From assembly GCF_002831565.1 (NCBI RefSeq), contig NZ_CP025096.1, forward strand, positions 1,798,001 through 1,862,000: 64,000 bases of DNA, read 5' to 3'. A program made the position numbers and the translations under genes. This document shows, piece after piece, positions 1 through 10,742 of this stretch (within the stretch, counting starts at the first letter, position 1; each line of letters opens with the position of its first letter). Source of the stretch: Spirosoma pollinicola. GTDB lineage: Bacteria > Bacteroidota > Bacteroidia > Cytophagales > Spirosomataceae. Below the pieces are notes generated by a model. The model had not been told where the DNA came from and made no database searches. It saw nothing but the letters and a program-made list of their open reading frames with translations.

Positions 1-1913
1 ATTGTCGGGTATTTTTGCAGCATATCGACCACCCGATCCAGTTCTGTATCGGCACCCGGCAACAGCGCGAACTGGCTTTGCTGGAATAGTACTTCGCGCA
101 TGGTTATTTTCTGTCCCGGCTCAATTTTTACCAGGAACAAACTCTTTTTAATGTCGCGAAACCGTTTGTCTTTGCTTAAATCAATGACTTCGGTCGTTGG
201 AAAGTAACCGTCTCGACTTGCCGTAAGGCTGTAGGCTTTTTGTGTCGGTAAGATAAGTTTAAATTCACCGGTTTCGGGGCTGTACTCAACTTTATCGATG
301 CTCTTCTGTTCACCAAAAATGCTTGATACCACCTCCGAGGCAACCGGTTTTTTGCTTTGCGCATCAAGCACCACACCCGTGATAATAGCTACAGGGTCAG
401 GCTTAATGGCAGGGTATAGTTTTAATCGAAAAATATCATCTTCGCCAAGTGATCCAGCTCGTGAGCTTAGATACGCATAGTCGCCGGAAGCAGGAATGGT
501 AAAATACCCGTCCCACTCACCCGTGTTTATGCTTGGGCCGAGATTTTCGGGTTCACTCCAGTTTCCCCATGAATCATCGAGCCGACGCGATACAAAAATA
601 TCGCCATTACCAAAACCTGGATGACCACCAGACGTAAAGTACAAGGTGCGACCATCAGCGGCCAGAAAAGGTGAACTCTCAAAGTCGGCCGAGTTGATAA
701 CCCCGCCTAACGACACAGGCTCTAACCAACTATTGTCCGACTTTTGTACGGATACATACAGGTCACGATCACCCCGGGTGTCTTTTCGCTGAACAGCCAG
801 AATAATAGCCCGACCATCGGGAGAGACGCAAAACTCCAGTTGATTTTTTTCGTGCAGGTTGTAGTTGTTCACAATCTTACATTCAACTGGCTGCGACCAG
901 CCTGCTTTTGTGCGGATGGACTTGGAAATGCCAAACGACATGCCGCCATCGGGTCTGTACACATTGATGAGGTAAGCTGTTCGACCATCGGCCGACATGC
1001 CGCTTATGGCATTGTCGCCCGCATTGTTGATAGGAGATCCAATGTTTACGGCCTCATTCCAGCCCGATGGATTGCCGCCAACCCCCGATTCAAGTGTCGA
1101 GAACCAGACATCCTGCCGGTCGGAAGAGCCTGTATTGGCTTTATTAAAATTTCGGGTAAAATAGAGCGTCCGGCCATCGGGTGCGATAACCGGAGCCACT
1201 TCCTGCCCCGCCGAATTGACCGTTTTGCCAAGGTTTTCTTTCTTTATTTCTTTAGGAGTTTCTTTCGAGACGACGACGCTGGCCGTAAAGGGTCTTACGT
1301 CTTCCGAAATGCCTATGGCGTCGATTTGATTGATGCCTTTAAGGGCGGCTCCGTTAATGACTACTTTGATCTGCTGACACATCAGCGCCGAATCTTTCGG
1401 AAAAATTCGTAATAACGGTTCGGGTCTCGCCTGAATGCTTGTGGCTTGATAAACAGGATGTTCAACCCCTTTTTCGTCGATAAGGATCACTTTAACTACC
1501 GCTCCCGGATTCACATTTTCGGCAATAACAATCTGCCGGGCAGTAATGGCTTTTGCAAAGCCAACCTGAATCCATTCATCGGCGGTACCATCGGCATAAA
1601 ACGGTGCCCAGGCGCAGGGGCTTTCACCTGTTTCCGGCAATTTGCTGGGGCGGCCCAGTGCTTGAGAGGCTTTATATTGCTCGCCGTACGGTTCGCTTTT
1701 CTTTTCCGATGATACACCAATAACCCGACTGGCCCATTGAATTGTGCTTAGGGTTTGCGGTTTCGACGCGGACTTATTTTCCTGTGGCTTAAGTTCAGAC
1801 GAATTGGGCTTTACCGTACGCGTTTCGGCCGGACGAAGCTCATTTGATTGTGCTGACCCGGCAAACGAAATAAGTAAAAGACTAATAAAGAAAAGGTTAC
1901 GTCGCGAATGCAT
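1..1913 (-). CDS. OmpA-family PD40-repeat envelope protein, 3' end outside window
   Basis: The start ATG is at 1911-1913 and the frame stays open to base 1, so about 637 N-terminal residues are visible. A signal peptide (MHSRRNLFFISLLLISFAGSAQ) is followed by a beta-sandwich-like region, roughly residues 60-160, that resembles a discoidin-type fold (DEWIQVGF, ITARQIVIAE). Next come several PD40/WD40-like blades with the repeated signature DGRTLYFTS or DGRTAYLINV, at about 215-480, then a carboxypeptidase-regulatory-like segment (ITGVVLDAQSKKPV). The visible end reads as the start of an OmpA C-terminal domain (VLFQQSQFALLPGADTELD). Such proteins are secreted and thought to bind peptidoglycan through the OmpA domain. 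That domain itself lies beyond the window. The family call is firm; the substrate is unknown. Confidence 0.82.
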   Translation of the reverse strand, partial: MHSRRNLFFISLLLISFAGSAQSNELRPAETRTVKPNSSELKPQENKSASKPQTLSTIQWASRVIGVSSEKKSEPYGEQYKASQALGRPSKLPETGESPCAWAPFYADGTADEWIQVGFAKAITARQIVIAENVNPGAVVKVILIDEKGVEHPVYQATSIQARPEPLLRIFPKDSALMCQQIKVVINGAALKGINQIDAIGISEDVRPFTASVVVSKETPKEIKKENLGKTVNSAGQEVAPVIAPDGRTLYFTRNFNKANTGSSDRQDVWFSTLESGVGGNPSGWNEAVNIGSPINNAGDNAISGMSADGRTAYLINVYRPDGGMSFGISKSIRTKAGWSQPVECKIVNNYNLHEKNQLEFCVSPDGRAIILAVQRKDTRGDRDLYVSVQKSDNSWLEPVSLGGVINSADFESSPFLAADGRTLYFTSGGHPGFGNGDIFVSRRLDDSWGNWSEPENLGPSINTGEWDGYFTIPASGDYAYLSSRAGSLGEDDIFRLKLYPAIKPDPVAIITGVVLDAQSKKPVASEVVSSIFGEQKSIDKVEYSPETGEFKLILPTQKAYSLTASRDGYFPTTEVIDLSKDKRFRDIKKSLFLVKIEPGQKITMREVLFQQSQFALLPGADTELDRVVDMLQKYPT

Positions 1914-2035
1914 AAGAATAAACGCTCAATAAGCCCTAATATAGGCAGCAAACCCTATTGAAAAAAGGAATAGTTGACAAATGGATAACCCCCTGTAATG
2001 CGGAACGCCGAATTTGACCGTATAACTAGCTGATT

Positions 2036-3439
2036 TTAATTCGTCATAACACGATATTCCCAGGGCTTTAACGAAACAAGCATTTCGGGCTTCATCTCAA
2101 CTGGCTGATGGCTAAAAACATCGGTATACATGCCTGCATAGCTATCACCACCGAGTTGAACATTCTGTGGTTTATCACTAAGATTCAAGACAACCGTAAC
2201 GCGGTCATTATCGCGTTGTCGGTAAAAGGCGTATACTTTGTCATCGTGATTAGTCGGAATTTTTACCGCCTTGCCACCCGCTAAACCGTTCCATAGAGCA
2301 CGGTTTCGGTGCTTTAGAGTTAGTAACGTTTTAAAAAAGTCGCTTTTTGCGTAGTTGCCCCAGGCGATTGTATCTTTCTCGAAAAAAGCTAATCGTTTGT
2401 TCAGGCTGGCTTCCATGCCATTATATACCAGCGGCATGCCTTCCAGGGTGCTGCTTAACACAATGAACGCATCAGCCGCCGGGCCGAATGATTCGGACAG
2501 GGTACCGTTATGCGAATTTTCGTCATGATTTTGTGTGAACAACATCTGATAATACCAGGCAGGAAAACGTTTCTGATTGGCGGAACGAAGAGAATCAATT
2601 TTGTCGGCGGTCCGGGCACCTACGGCAACTGCCTTCATGAGCGTATGCATACTCCAGCCGTAGTTCATATTGAAGCAACTCTTAAAATGATCGGGCTCGT
2701 CTTCCCATTCCGACAGCATAAAAACGGTCTTGATTTTATCTAATTCCGGACGGACTTCTGCCCAGAAGCTATTCGGAACAAAACCGGCCACATCGCAGCG
2801 ATACCCGTCAATTCCACATTCTGTTAGCCAGTATGCCATCGCATCGATCATGCCCTTACGCATAGCTGGGTTGTCGTAATTCAAATCGGCAACATCAGTC
2901 CAGTCTGTAGGTTTTCCACTTTTGGGGTCAATAGGCGTTGTCATTTTGCCATTCACCTTCGTATACCAATCGGGATGTTGCGTAATCCAAACATGATCCC
3001 AGCCAGTATGATTGGGTATCCAGTCTAAAATAACCCGCAACCCAAGCGCATGGGCCCGGTTCACGAGCGATTTAAAGTCGGAAAGAGTACCATATTCGGG
3101 ATTCACGGCTTTGAAATCGGATATAGCATAGGGACTGCCCAATGTACCCTTCTTGTGTTGTTGGCTAATTGGATAAATAGGCATCAACCAGAGAATATCG
3201 ACGCCTAACTCTTTGAGCCGGGGCAGTTGTTTTTCTACAGCTTTGAAGTTTCCTTCGGCAGAGAACTGACGGGTATTGACCTCGTAAATAGTAGCGTTTT
3301 TGGCCCAGTCGGGAGCAGGCGGTGCCCCGTGGGTTGTTGTATCTTCATTCGAAGCTTCAGTCTGATTAGTTTGAGAATTGCGGCAGGCTGTTGTTAGAAA
3401 CAACGCACTTAGCAAGACGGTCAGGTATGATTTCTTCAT
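2036..3439 (-). CDS. GH13 alpha-amylase family lipoprotein
   Basis: This 467-residue protein has a lipoprotein signal with lipobox LTTAC (Cys19), so it is probably anchored in the outer membrane or periplasm. The GH13 barrel motifs are in order: VILDWIPNHTG (region I), DGYRCDVAGF with nucleophile Asp216, MLSEWEDE with acid/base Glu244, and TQNHDEN with the His315-Asp316 pair. The C-terminal 80 residues form the usual beta-sandwich (KVYAFYRQRDNDRVTVVLNLSD). It should hydrolyse or rearrange alpha-1,4-glucans or maltooligosaccharides. No SusC/SusD genes lie next to it, so it is not part of a visible utilisation locus. All key residues are present; the exact specificity cannot be read. Confidence 0.88.
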   Translation of the reverse strand: MKKSYLTVLLSALFLTTACRNSQTNQTEASNEDTTTHGAPPAPDWAKNATIYEVNTRQFSAEGNFKAVEKQLPRLKELGVDILWLMPIYPISQQHKKGTLGSPYAISDFKAVNPEYGTLSDFKSLVNRAHALGLRVILDWIPNHTGWDHVWITQHPDWYTKVNGKMTTPIDPKSGKPTDWTDVADLNYDNPAMRKGMIDAMAYWLTECGIDGYRCDVAGFVPNSFWAEVRPELDKIKTVFMLSEWEDEPDHFKSCFNMNYGWSMHTLMKAVAVGARTADKIDSLRSANQKRFPAWYYQMLFTQNHDENSHNGTLSESFGPAADAFIVLSSTLEGMPLVYNGMEASLNKRLAFFEKDTIAWGNYAKSDFFKTLLTLKHRNRALWNGLAGGKAVKIPTNHDDKVYAFYRQRDNDRVTVVLNLSDKPQNVQLGGDSYAGMYTDVFSHQPVEMKPEMLVSLKPWEYRVMTN

Positions 3440-3481
3440 GAAATTGATTCCAGGTCAAGGAGGGTAAGGTTACGGAAACGA

Positions 3482-4153
3482 TCAGGCCACCAGTTGCTGG
3501 CGACTGTTTTTTAACTGATAAATTGCATCCAGCGGGTCAACTGCCCCGAAAACTGAATTGCCAGCTACCAGCATATCGGCTCCCACATTTAGCAACGCAT
3601 GTGCATTGCTTAGGCTAACACCACCATCAACTTCAATAAGGGCAGAACATTGATTTGCTACCAGCAACTGCTTCAGATCGGCAATTTTTGACAGCGTATG
3701 TGGTATAAACGATTGACCACCAAAGCCTGGATTTACGGACATGATTAAAATGACATCAATCTGTTCCAGCACATCCACCAAACCCGAAACAGGCGTGTGC
3801 GGATTGAGCGCTACACCAGCCTTACAGCCTAATTCCCGAATTCGGGTCAGGGTACGGTGCAGGTGCGGACAGGTTTCGTAATGAACATGAATAGTATCGG
3901 CACCCCCTTTCGCAAATTCGTCGAGGTAGCGATCTGGATCAGTGATCATTAAATGTACGTCAATCGGTTTCTGACAGTACTGTTTAACTGCTTTGAGCAG
4001 TGGAAAGCCAAACGAGATGTTTGGGACAAAGACCCCATCCATTACATCAAAATGAAGATAATCAGCCTCGCTCCGGTTAACCATTTCCAAGTCGCGTTGA
4101 ATATTGGCAAAGTCGGCCGCAAGCAGCGAAGGAGCAATGAGAGGCTGTATCAT
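3482..4153 (-). CDS. rpe: Ribulose-phosphate 3-epimerase
   Basis: Interconverts D-ribulose 5-phosphate and D-xylulose 5-phosphate in the cytosolic pentose phosphate pathway. The 223-residue TIM barrel begins MIQPLIAPSLLAADF. The metal and catalytic residues sit in HFDVMDG (about residues 34-40), DVHLMI, MSVNPGFGGQSF and IEVDGGVS. I chose the ATG at 4151-4153 because family members begin just before IAPSLLAADF; a longer frame begins at 4216 but adds 21 residues with no family match. The gene runs toward the GH13 gene, 42 bp away, and is divergent from ligA. Confidence 0.95.
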   Translation of the reverse strand: MIQPLIAPSLLAADFANIQRDLEMVNRSEADYLHFDVMDGVFVPNISFGFPLLKAVKQYCQKPIDVHLMITDPDRYLDEFAKGGADTIHVHYETCPHLHRTLTRIRELGCKAGVALNPHTPVSGLVDVLEQIDVILIMSVNPGFGGQSFIPHTLSKIADLKQLLVANQCSALIEVDGGVSLSNAHALLNVGADMLVAGNSVFGAVDPLDAIYQLKNSRQQLVA

Positions 4154-4397
4154 ATACAATAATGTCAGTAATATACGAAGTTGGAAAATGTTGGGAGCGT
4201 AGTAATCACAAAGCAATCAGTTCTTTACAGATTACTGGTAACACACAACTTTTTTTATCCCGTAAAAGTACCTTTTTTTGGATGAACGAAGAAACAATAC
4301 CTATGTTGCCTGTTAAGTGCATACCGAAGTTTTTAGCAATAGCTAAACAATTTGCCGATCTGCCATAGAAGACCATTACCTAACGATTGACGATTGA

Positions 4398-6446
<2,049 letters not shown>

Positions 6447-6468
6447 ACTCTATTGAAAATGAATTCGT

Positions 6469-6476
6469 TATCTTTG
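6469..6476 (+). promoter_or_regulatory. Bacteroidota -7 promoter element
   Basis: TATCTTTG matches the TAnnTTTG consensus and lies 24 bp before the start of the 6501 gene, which suggests that gene is transcribed separately from ligA. I see no convincing -33 TTG at 17-19 bp. Confidence 0.55.
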
Positions 6477-6500
6477 CCACTACAATAACCCCACCGATAT

Positions 6501-7067
6501 ATGGAATCTCCCAATTTTGATACGATTCGTCAGATACTTCAGGATATAGCTTTAAGCCAGAAAGAGCTTTCTCAGAGCCAGAAGGAAACAGATCGCTTAA
6601 CTAAATCGAATGCCAAGCTTATAGGAGACCTGGGCAATAAATTTGGCAGCTTTACCGAAGGCATGGCCTTTCCCTCAATGGAGAAAGTTTTGCGAAAACA
6701 GTTTGGCATGACCACCATTACGACCAACTACAAAACAGAATACGGGCCGGATACGCTGGAAGTCGATGTGTTGGGTATAGCGAATGGAATGGTCAACGCG
6801 GTAGTTCTTGTGGAGGTGAAAAGCCATCTCAAGGAGCGTGATATAGATCAACTACTAAAAAACCTGGACCGCTTTCGGCGGTTTCATCCGGAATACAACA
6901 ACAAGAAGCTATTCGGTATATTGGCCTGTGTTCAAGGGTCGCAGGAAGTTCGGGAAAAAGCCATAACCGCTGGTTTATATGTGGCGTCAATTCATGATGA
7001 GGTGTTTGAGCTAAAAACACCGGCTTATTTCGTCCCCAGAGATTTCTCGCTTACTGTGACCGCGTAA
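6501..7067 (+). CDS. DUF3782-like PD-(D/E)XK nuclease-fold protein
   Basis: 188 residues. The first ~45 residues are a polar, glutamine-rich helix likely to form a coiled coil (LSQKELSQSQKETDRLTKSNAKL). The rest resembles the DUF3782 / restriction-endonuclease-like fold: FPSMEKVLRKQFG, then EVDVLGI with an acidic residue, then VVLVEVKSHL giving the E-x-K pair, and a tail strand FGILACVQGS. These are the expected positions for a nuclease core (D ... EVK). Biological role is unknown. It stands between ligA and dapA without partners. The fold is moderately sure; enzymatic activity is inference. Confidence 0.7.
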   Translation: MESPNFDTIRQILQDIALSQKELSQSQKETDRLTKSNAKLIGDLGNKFGSFTEGMAFPSMEKVLRKQFGMTTITTNYKTEYGPDTLEVDVLGIANGMVNAVVLVEVKSHLKERDIDQLLKNLDRFRRFHPEYNNKKLFGILACVQGSQEVREKAITAGLYVASIHDEVFELKTPAYFVPRDFSLTVTA

Positions 7068-7092
7068 CGCATAACTCCAGCCTAAATTCCCG

Positions 7093-7100
7093 TAACTTTG
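7093..7100 (+). promoter_or_regulatory. Bacteroidota -7 promoter element before dapA
   Basis: TAACTTTG fits TAnnTTTG, 30 bp upstream of the dapA ATG. It would start transcription near 7106 and give a leader of about 25 nt. Confidence 0.6.
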
Positions 7101-7130
7101 CCCTAATAAATTCCTGTATCCAGTTAACTA

Positions 7131-8042
7131 ATGGACACTCGTAGCCAATACGGTAAATTTCACGGCGTTGGCGTCGCTATTGTGACGCCCTTTAATGCTG
7201 ATTATTCAATTGATTTTGACGGCTTCGGCCGCATTGTCCAACACATCGCTGATGGTGGCGTTCGTTACATCGTCCTGCAGGGCACAACCGGCGAATCGCC
7301 AACGGTGACGAAGCAGGAGAAGGCACAGTTGCTGCAATACCTGAAGGAAAACAACGCCAAAAATCTTCCCGTAGTCTTTGGCGTTGGCGGCAACGTTACC
7401 GCTGATGTGGTGTCGGGTATGAAGGATATTGATTTTGAGGGTGTCGATGCTATACTGTCGGTTTGCCCTTATTACAATAAACCTGGTAAACGGGGTGTGA
7501 TCGAGCATTTTACTCGTGTGGCCGACGCCAGCCCGGTACCGGTTATTCTATACAATATTCCGTTTCGGACGGGAATCAATATGAGCGCCGAAACGATTTG
7601 CGAGCTGGCTCAGCATCCAAATATTATTGGGGTGAAAGAAGCGTCATGTGTGATTGAGCAGTGCATGGAAATTGCCCGTGATAAACCCGATGATTTTCTG
7701 CTTATCTCTGGCGATGATGTTCAGGCCGTGCCAATCATCAGCATTGGTGGCGTAGGGGTGATGTCGGTTATTGCCAATGCGTTTCCCGCTAAATTCACGG
7801 GGTTGATCGAAGCCGCTTTGCAGGGCGATTTTGCTTTTGCCCGGAAAGAGCTTAGCCATTTCCTGCGCATCGATCCACTCCTGTACGAAGAAGGGAATCC
7901 GGTGGGCGTGAAGAGTATTCTCGATATTATGGGCCTGATTTCGTCGGAGGTACGATTGCCCCTTATGAAAGCATCCGATGATCTGGTTGAACGGCAACGG
8001 GCTGTGTTACAGCGGGATCGTCTGCTGGAATTGGTCGCTTAA
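7131..8042 (+). CDS. dapA: 4-hydroxy-tetrahydrodipicolinate synthase
   Basis: Condenses pyruvate with aspartate semialdehyde in lysine and diaminopimelate (cell wall) synthesis. The 303-residue class I aldolase shows GTTGES at 51-56, the proton-relay tyrosine in YNIPFRTG (Tyr141), and the Schiff-base lysine in IGVKEAS (Lys169). The arginine and glycine-rich loop ISGDDVQAVP is also in place. Length is normal. It is probably monocistronic: a promoter element lies 30 bp upstream and a strong terminator directly follows the stop. Confidence 0.95.
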   Translation: MDTRSQYGKFHGVGVAIVTPFNADYSIDFDGFGRIVQHIADGGVRYIVLQGTTGESPTVTKQEKAQLLQYLKENNAKNLPVVFGVGGNVTADVVSGMKDIDFEGVDAILSVCPYYNKPGKRGVIEHFTRVADASPVPVILYNIPFRTGINMSAETICELAQHPNIIGVKEASCVIEQCMEIARDKPDDFLLISGDDVQAVPIISIGGVGVMSVIANAFPAKFTGLIEAALQGDFAFARKELSHFLRIDPLLYEEGNPVGVKSILDIMGLISSEVRLPLMKASDDLVERQRAVLQRDRLLELVA

Positions 8043-8111
8043 AAATTAGTCTATAGAAATCAAAAAGCCGAACCCAATGGGTCCGGCTTTTTGATTTCTA
8101 TAGACTAATTT
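8043..8111. terminator. Bidirectional terminator with 33-bp arms
   Basis: Arms 8043-8075 and 8079-8111 are reverse complements with one mismatch and a 3-nt loop. The core GCCG...CGGC is flanked by A5 and T5, so it can work both ways between the convergent dapA and the 8113 gene. The arms continue about 17 bp beyond the A/T tracts. Confidence 0.9.
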
Positions 8112-8112
8112 A

Positions 8113-8304
8113 TTAGGGATTTCTATTGCCGCCAAACAGTTTCGATACGAGCCAGATGACAACGGCCAGAACTACAACAACGCCGATTATACCTGTATAG
8201 GCACCCGCTTTAAAAATATCACCGATAGCTGCGCAACTGGTCATAAACAAGGTTAAAACCATTGCGACCAAAGCTGAAGGAAAAAAACGCAGAAGACTTT
8301 TCAT
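8113..8304 (-). CDS. Small membrane lipoprotein-like protein
   Basis: 63 residues: a positively charged start, a hydrophobic signal ending in MTSCAA (candidate lipobox Cys24), then a second hydrophobic helix GIIGVVVVLAVVIWLVSKLFG and a short polar tail. Short proteins of this shape occur widely in Cytophagales. I do not recognise a function. It converges on dapA, sharing the terminator at 8043-8111. Confidence 0.65.
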   Translation of the reverse strand: MKSLLRFFPSALVAMVLTLFMTSCAAIGDIFKAGAYTGIIGVVVVLAVVIWLVSKLFGGNRNP

Positions 8305-8401
8305 AAACGTTGACCGAATTTAGTGTAGTTATTATCCGTTCGATTTTCGGCGGATTTTCAAATAAACCTACACAAATACAGTTTGTTTAAAAACCTGTGT
8401 A

Positions 8402-10612
8402 TTAGAGATTCCACCAGTAAGTCCATTTCAATACCAACGCCCGATTCTTAACCGATAAGAAGCCCGGAACATCCTGACCAATCTGCGCCGAATTAGGTAA
8501 ATAGTTGTCGGTATAAACGAGGAAAAAGTCGGATGCAGGCTTATAACGCCATTGAACACGAGCATTTACATTCATGTTTTTTTGCTGCTCATTATACTGC
8601 ACAAAGGTGGTCAGGTAAAGCGTATTCGTCAACGTCAGGTCGAACCGAGGGCCAATAAGCCAGAATGTTGTTTGCCCCCAGGGCTGAGGTAACCGAATAT
8701 CATTATAACTCGCGCTGGCTGCCAGACTAACATAGGGCTGAAAACGATAGCCCAGATCGGCGGTCAGGTTCAGGCGGGTGCCATTGTCATAATAGCCACC
8801 GTAACGGGATGAAAATCCATAGGTAAACACACTTTGGGGCTTCGAGATAAATTGGGTTCCCCAGGCTGTCCAGTTGTGCTCTGTGCCGGTTGCCAATGTT
8901 TGGCGACCCGTGTTCGTAGGGTCAAAGGGTTGTAGGAGTCGTACATAATCTGTAGCAACCCAGCCTGTAAGCACACTTTTGCTGCGAAAGGTAACGGAAT
9001 AACTCAGGTAATTTTCGTTGTCGCTTTGCTTACCCGACGGGTCGAAAAAATAAGTCGATGTTAACGTCGGCCCATGACTCAGCACAGCGCTTGCCGTTGG
9101 TAGAAACGTATAGCCAACGTTTGTTAAAAAGCGTTCATACCCCCGGCGTGGTACATAACCTGCTTCGGCCGTATAGTTCTTACCCACAGATTCTACCTGC
9201 CCGCTAATGAGCCAACGGCGTGTATTATACTGCAAATTGGCGGCATAAACGGCATCGTTACCCAGCTGCTCAGGACTGAATGACTTCACATACATAGCCT
9301 TTCCTGACCAGAAGTTATTGGCCGAAGCCAGATTATATTCAAGGCCTAAATTTCGATTATACCGGCTATAAAGTGGCTTGTCCGGGTCGGGCGTGTAGGC
9401 GAGCGATTCTTTATTAACGAACATCATACCTACGTTTGACCGGGCCGAAACCCGCCGTTGAAGGGCTACAACCGCAAAGTTTTGGGCGGGTAAACCCGTA
9501 TTATCCACGCTGCCGGTCTGCATATCCATAATACCGATCCGCCAGTCTTTATTGAGCTTGCCGCTAAGTCGGGCGCCGAACCGAATGGGAACACCGCCAA
9601 GCCCAATTCTACGACTGAAAAACGGTCGAATCGTGGCATAACCGAAATTGGTGAACTGGTCGCCGTTTTCCAGAAAAAACTGGCGTTTCTCAGGGAAAAA
9701 CAGCTCGTATCGGTCGAGGTTCGTTACCTGCTGATCCACATCGACCTGCGAAAAATCGGGGTTGACGGTTAAGTCCAGATTGAGTGATGACGTAATCGCT
9801 ACTTTGGCATCCAGCCCGGCATTAAATCTATTTTGGGTGGGCACGCCGTTCTGATAGTCACGATTCAGACCGCTTAGTGCATAGGGAATCAGGGATATAT
9901 TTGGGCCCGGTTGTGGCGGGGGCTGGTCCCAAACCAACACACCTGTCAAGGCTAGTGAGGCTGTAGGGAATTGCCGCTGGATTGGTGTCCAGGACGATTT
10001 TTCTGTTGTTTTTAAATCCTGACGACTAAAGTTAATGCCCCACCGGGTGATGCCTCGTTTATAGCGAATGGTTTTGAACGGGATAGAGAGTTCAAGTACA
10101 TAGCGGTCGGGATAGTTGCGTACCACCGAGGTCCATTTGTTATCCCAGCTCAGATTTGCCTTTCCTCCTTCATATAACAGACCATCCCATTGTGCCCCGG
10201 CGGCATTGGTGCCAAAAGTGAACCCATTCGTCTGATCGTCGAACGTATCCATGAAAAAGATGAAATTATCATTTTTACCAAACGCCCAGTCACGTCGAAG
10301 CGATTCGACAATGTAGGGACCGTCTACATTTCCGTGATAGCAAACGGCACTCAGGTAGATGTGATGGTCGTCGTAGGTCATTTTGACGTCGGTGCGAACG
10401 TTGGCGCGGCTGGTATCCATCGGGAGGACCATCCAGAAATCGGTTGCCAGTTCGGCAGCCTGCCAGGCGGGTTCGTCAACCGAGCCATCGACAATAACAG
10501 GCGACGTGGCCCGACTAATATGAAGCTGATATTGCTCGTTTTTCTTCTGCGCCAGCAGGGGAGAATAGCCCACAGCCAGTATGAGAAGCGAAAGAATAAG
10601 TAAAAATCTCAC
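8402..10612 (-). CDS. DUF5916 outer-membrane protein with CBM9-like N-terminus
   Basis: 736 residues with a cleavable signal peptide (MRFLLILSLLILAVGYSPLLAQ). Residues ~30-200 form a family-9 carbohydrate-binding-like domain (VIVDGSVDEPAWQAA ... MTYDDHHIYLSAVCY). The remainder is the DUF5916 region, rich in alternating aromatic strands that suggest a membrane beta barrel (FFPEKRQFFLENGDQF, SRRIGLGG), ending with an aromatic residue cluster (LVLKWTYWWNL). Probably an outer-membrane protein of unknown substrate. The next gene upstream on the same strand, a secreted M14 peptidase, is separated by a terminator, so they are likely separate units. Confidence 0.85.
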   Translation of the reverse strand: MRFLLILSLLILAVGYSPLLAQKKNEQYQLHISRATSPVIVDGSVDEPAWQAAELATDFWMVLPMDTSRANVRTDVKMTYDDHHIYLSAVCYHGNVDGPYIVESLRRDWAFGKNDNFIFFMDTFDDQTNGFTFGTNAAGAQWDGLLYEGGKANLSWDNKWTSVVRNYPDRYVLELSIPFKTIRYKRGITRWGINFSRQDLKTTEKSSWTPIQRQFPTASLALTGVLVWDQPPPQPGPNISLIPYALSGLNRDYQNGVPTQNRFNAGLDAKVAITSSLNLDLTVNPDFSQVDVDQQVTNLDRYELFFPEKRQFFLENGDQFTNFGYATIRPFFSRRIGLGGVPIRFGARLSGKLNKDWRIGIMDMQTGSVDNTGLPAQNFAVVALQRRVSARSNVGMMFVNKESLAYTPDPDKPLYSRYNRNLGLEYNLASANNFWSGKAMYVKSFSPEQLGNDAVYAANLQYNTRRWLISGQVESVGKNYTAEAGYVPRRGYERFLTNVGYTFLPTASAVLSHGPTLTSTYFFDPSGKQSDNENYLSYSVTFRSKSVLTGWVATDYVRLLQPFDPTNTGRQTLATGTEHNWTAWGTQFISKPQSVFTYGFSSRYGGYYDNGTRLNLTADLGYRFQPYVSLAASASYNDIRLPQPWGQTTFWLIGPRFDLTLTNTLYLTTFVQYNEQQKNMNVNARVQWRYKPASDFFLVYTDNYLPNSAQIGQDVPGFLSVKNRALVLKWTYWWNL

Positions 10613-10683
10613 AAAGTGAATACGTTAAAAATCAATTACAAAAGAGGATGCACATGCAAATTTACCCCGCTGCTTTTAAAAAC

Positions 10684-10717
10684 AGAGACGCAACGAAAAA
10701 CAAATCGTTGCGTCTCT
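10684..10717 (-). terminator. Rho-independent terminator of the M14 gene
   Basis: Perfect 13-bp arms 10684-10696 and 10705-10717 with an 8-nt loop. Read on the minus strand, the stem is followed by GTTTTT. It lies 26 bp past the stop of the peptidase gene. Confidence 0.85.
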
Positions 10718-10742
10718 ACCTAATAAAAAAATGACTAATGGT

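Noticed and set aside
744-1412. 222-codon plus-strand frame at the left edge
   Set aside because: Antisense of the PD40 region of the OmpA-family protein.
4162-4368. 68-codon plus-strand frame before ligA, including a 28-residue tail from ATG 4281
   Set aside because: Composition is not coding-like, it overlaps the rpe upstream region, and no homologue pattern is recognisable.
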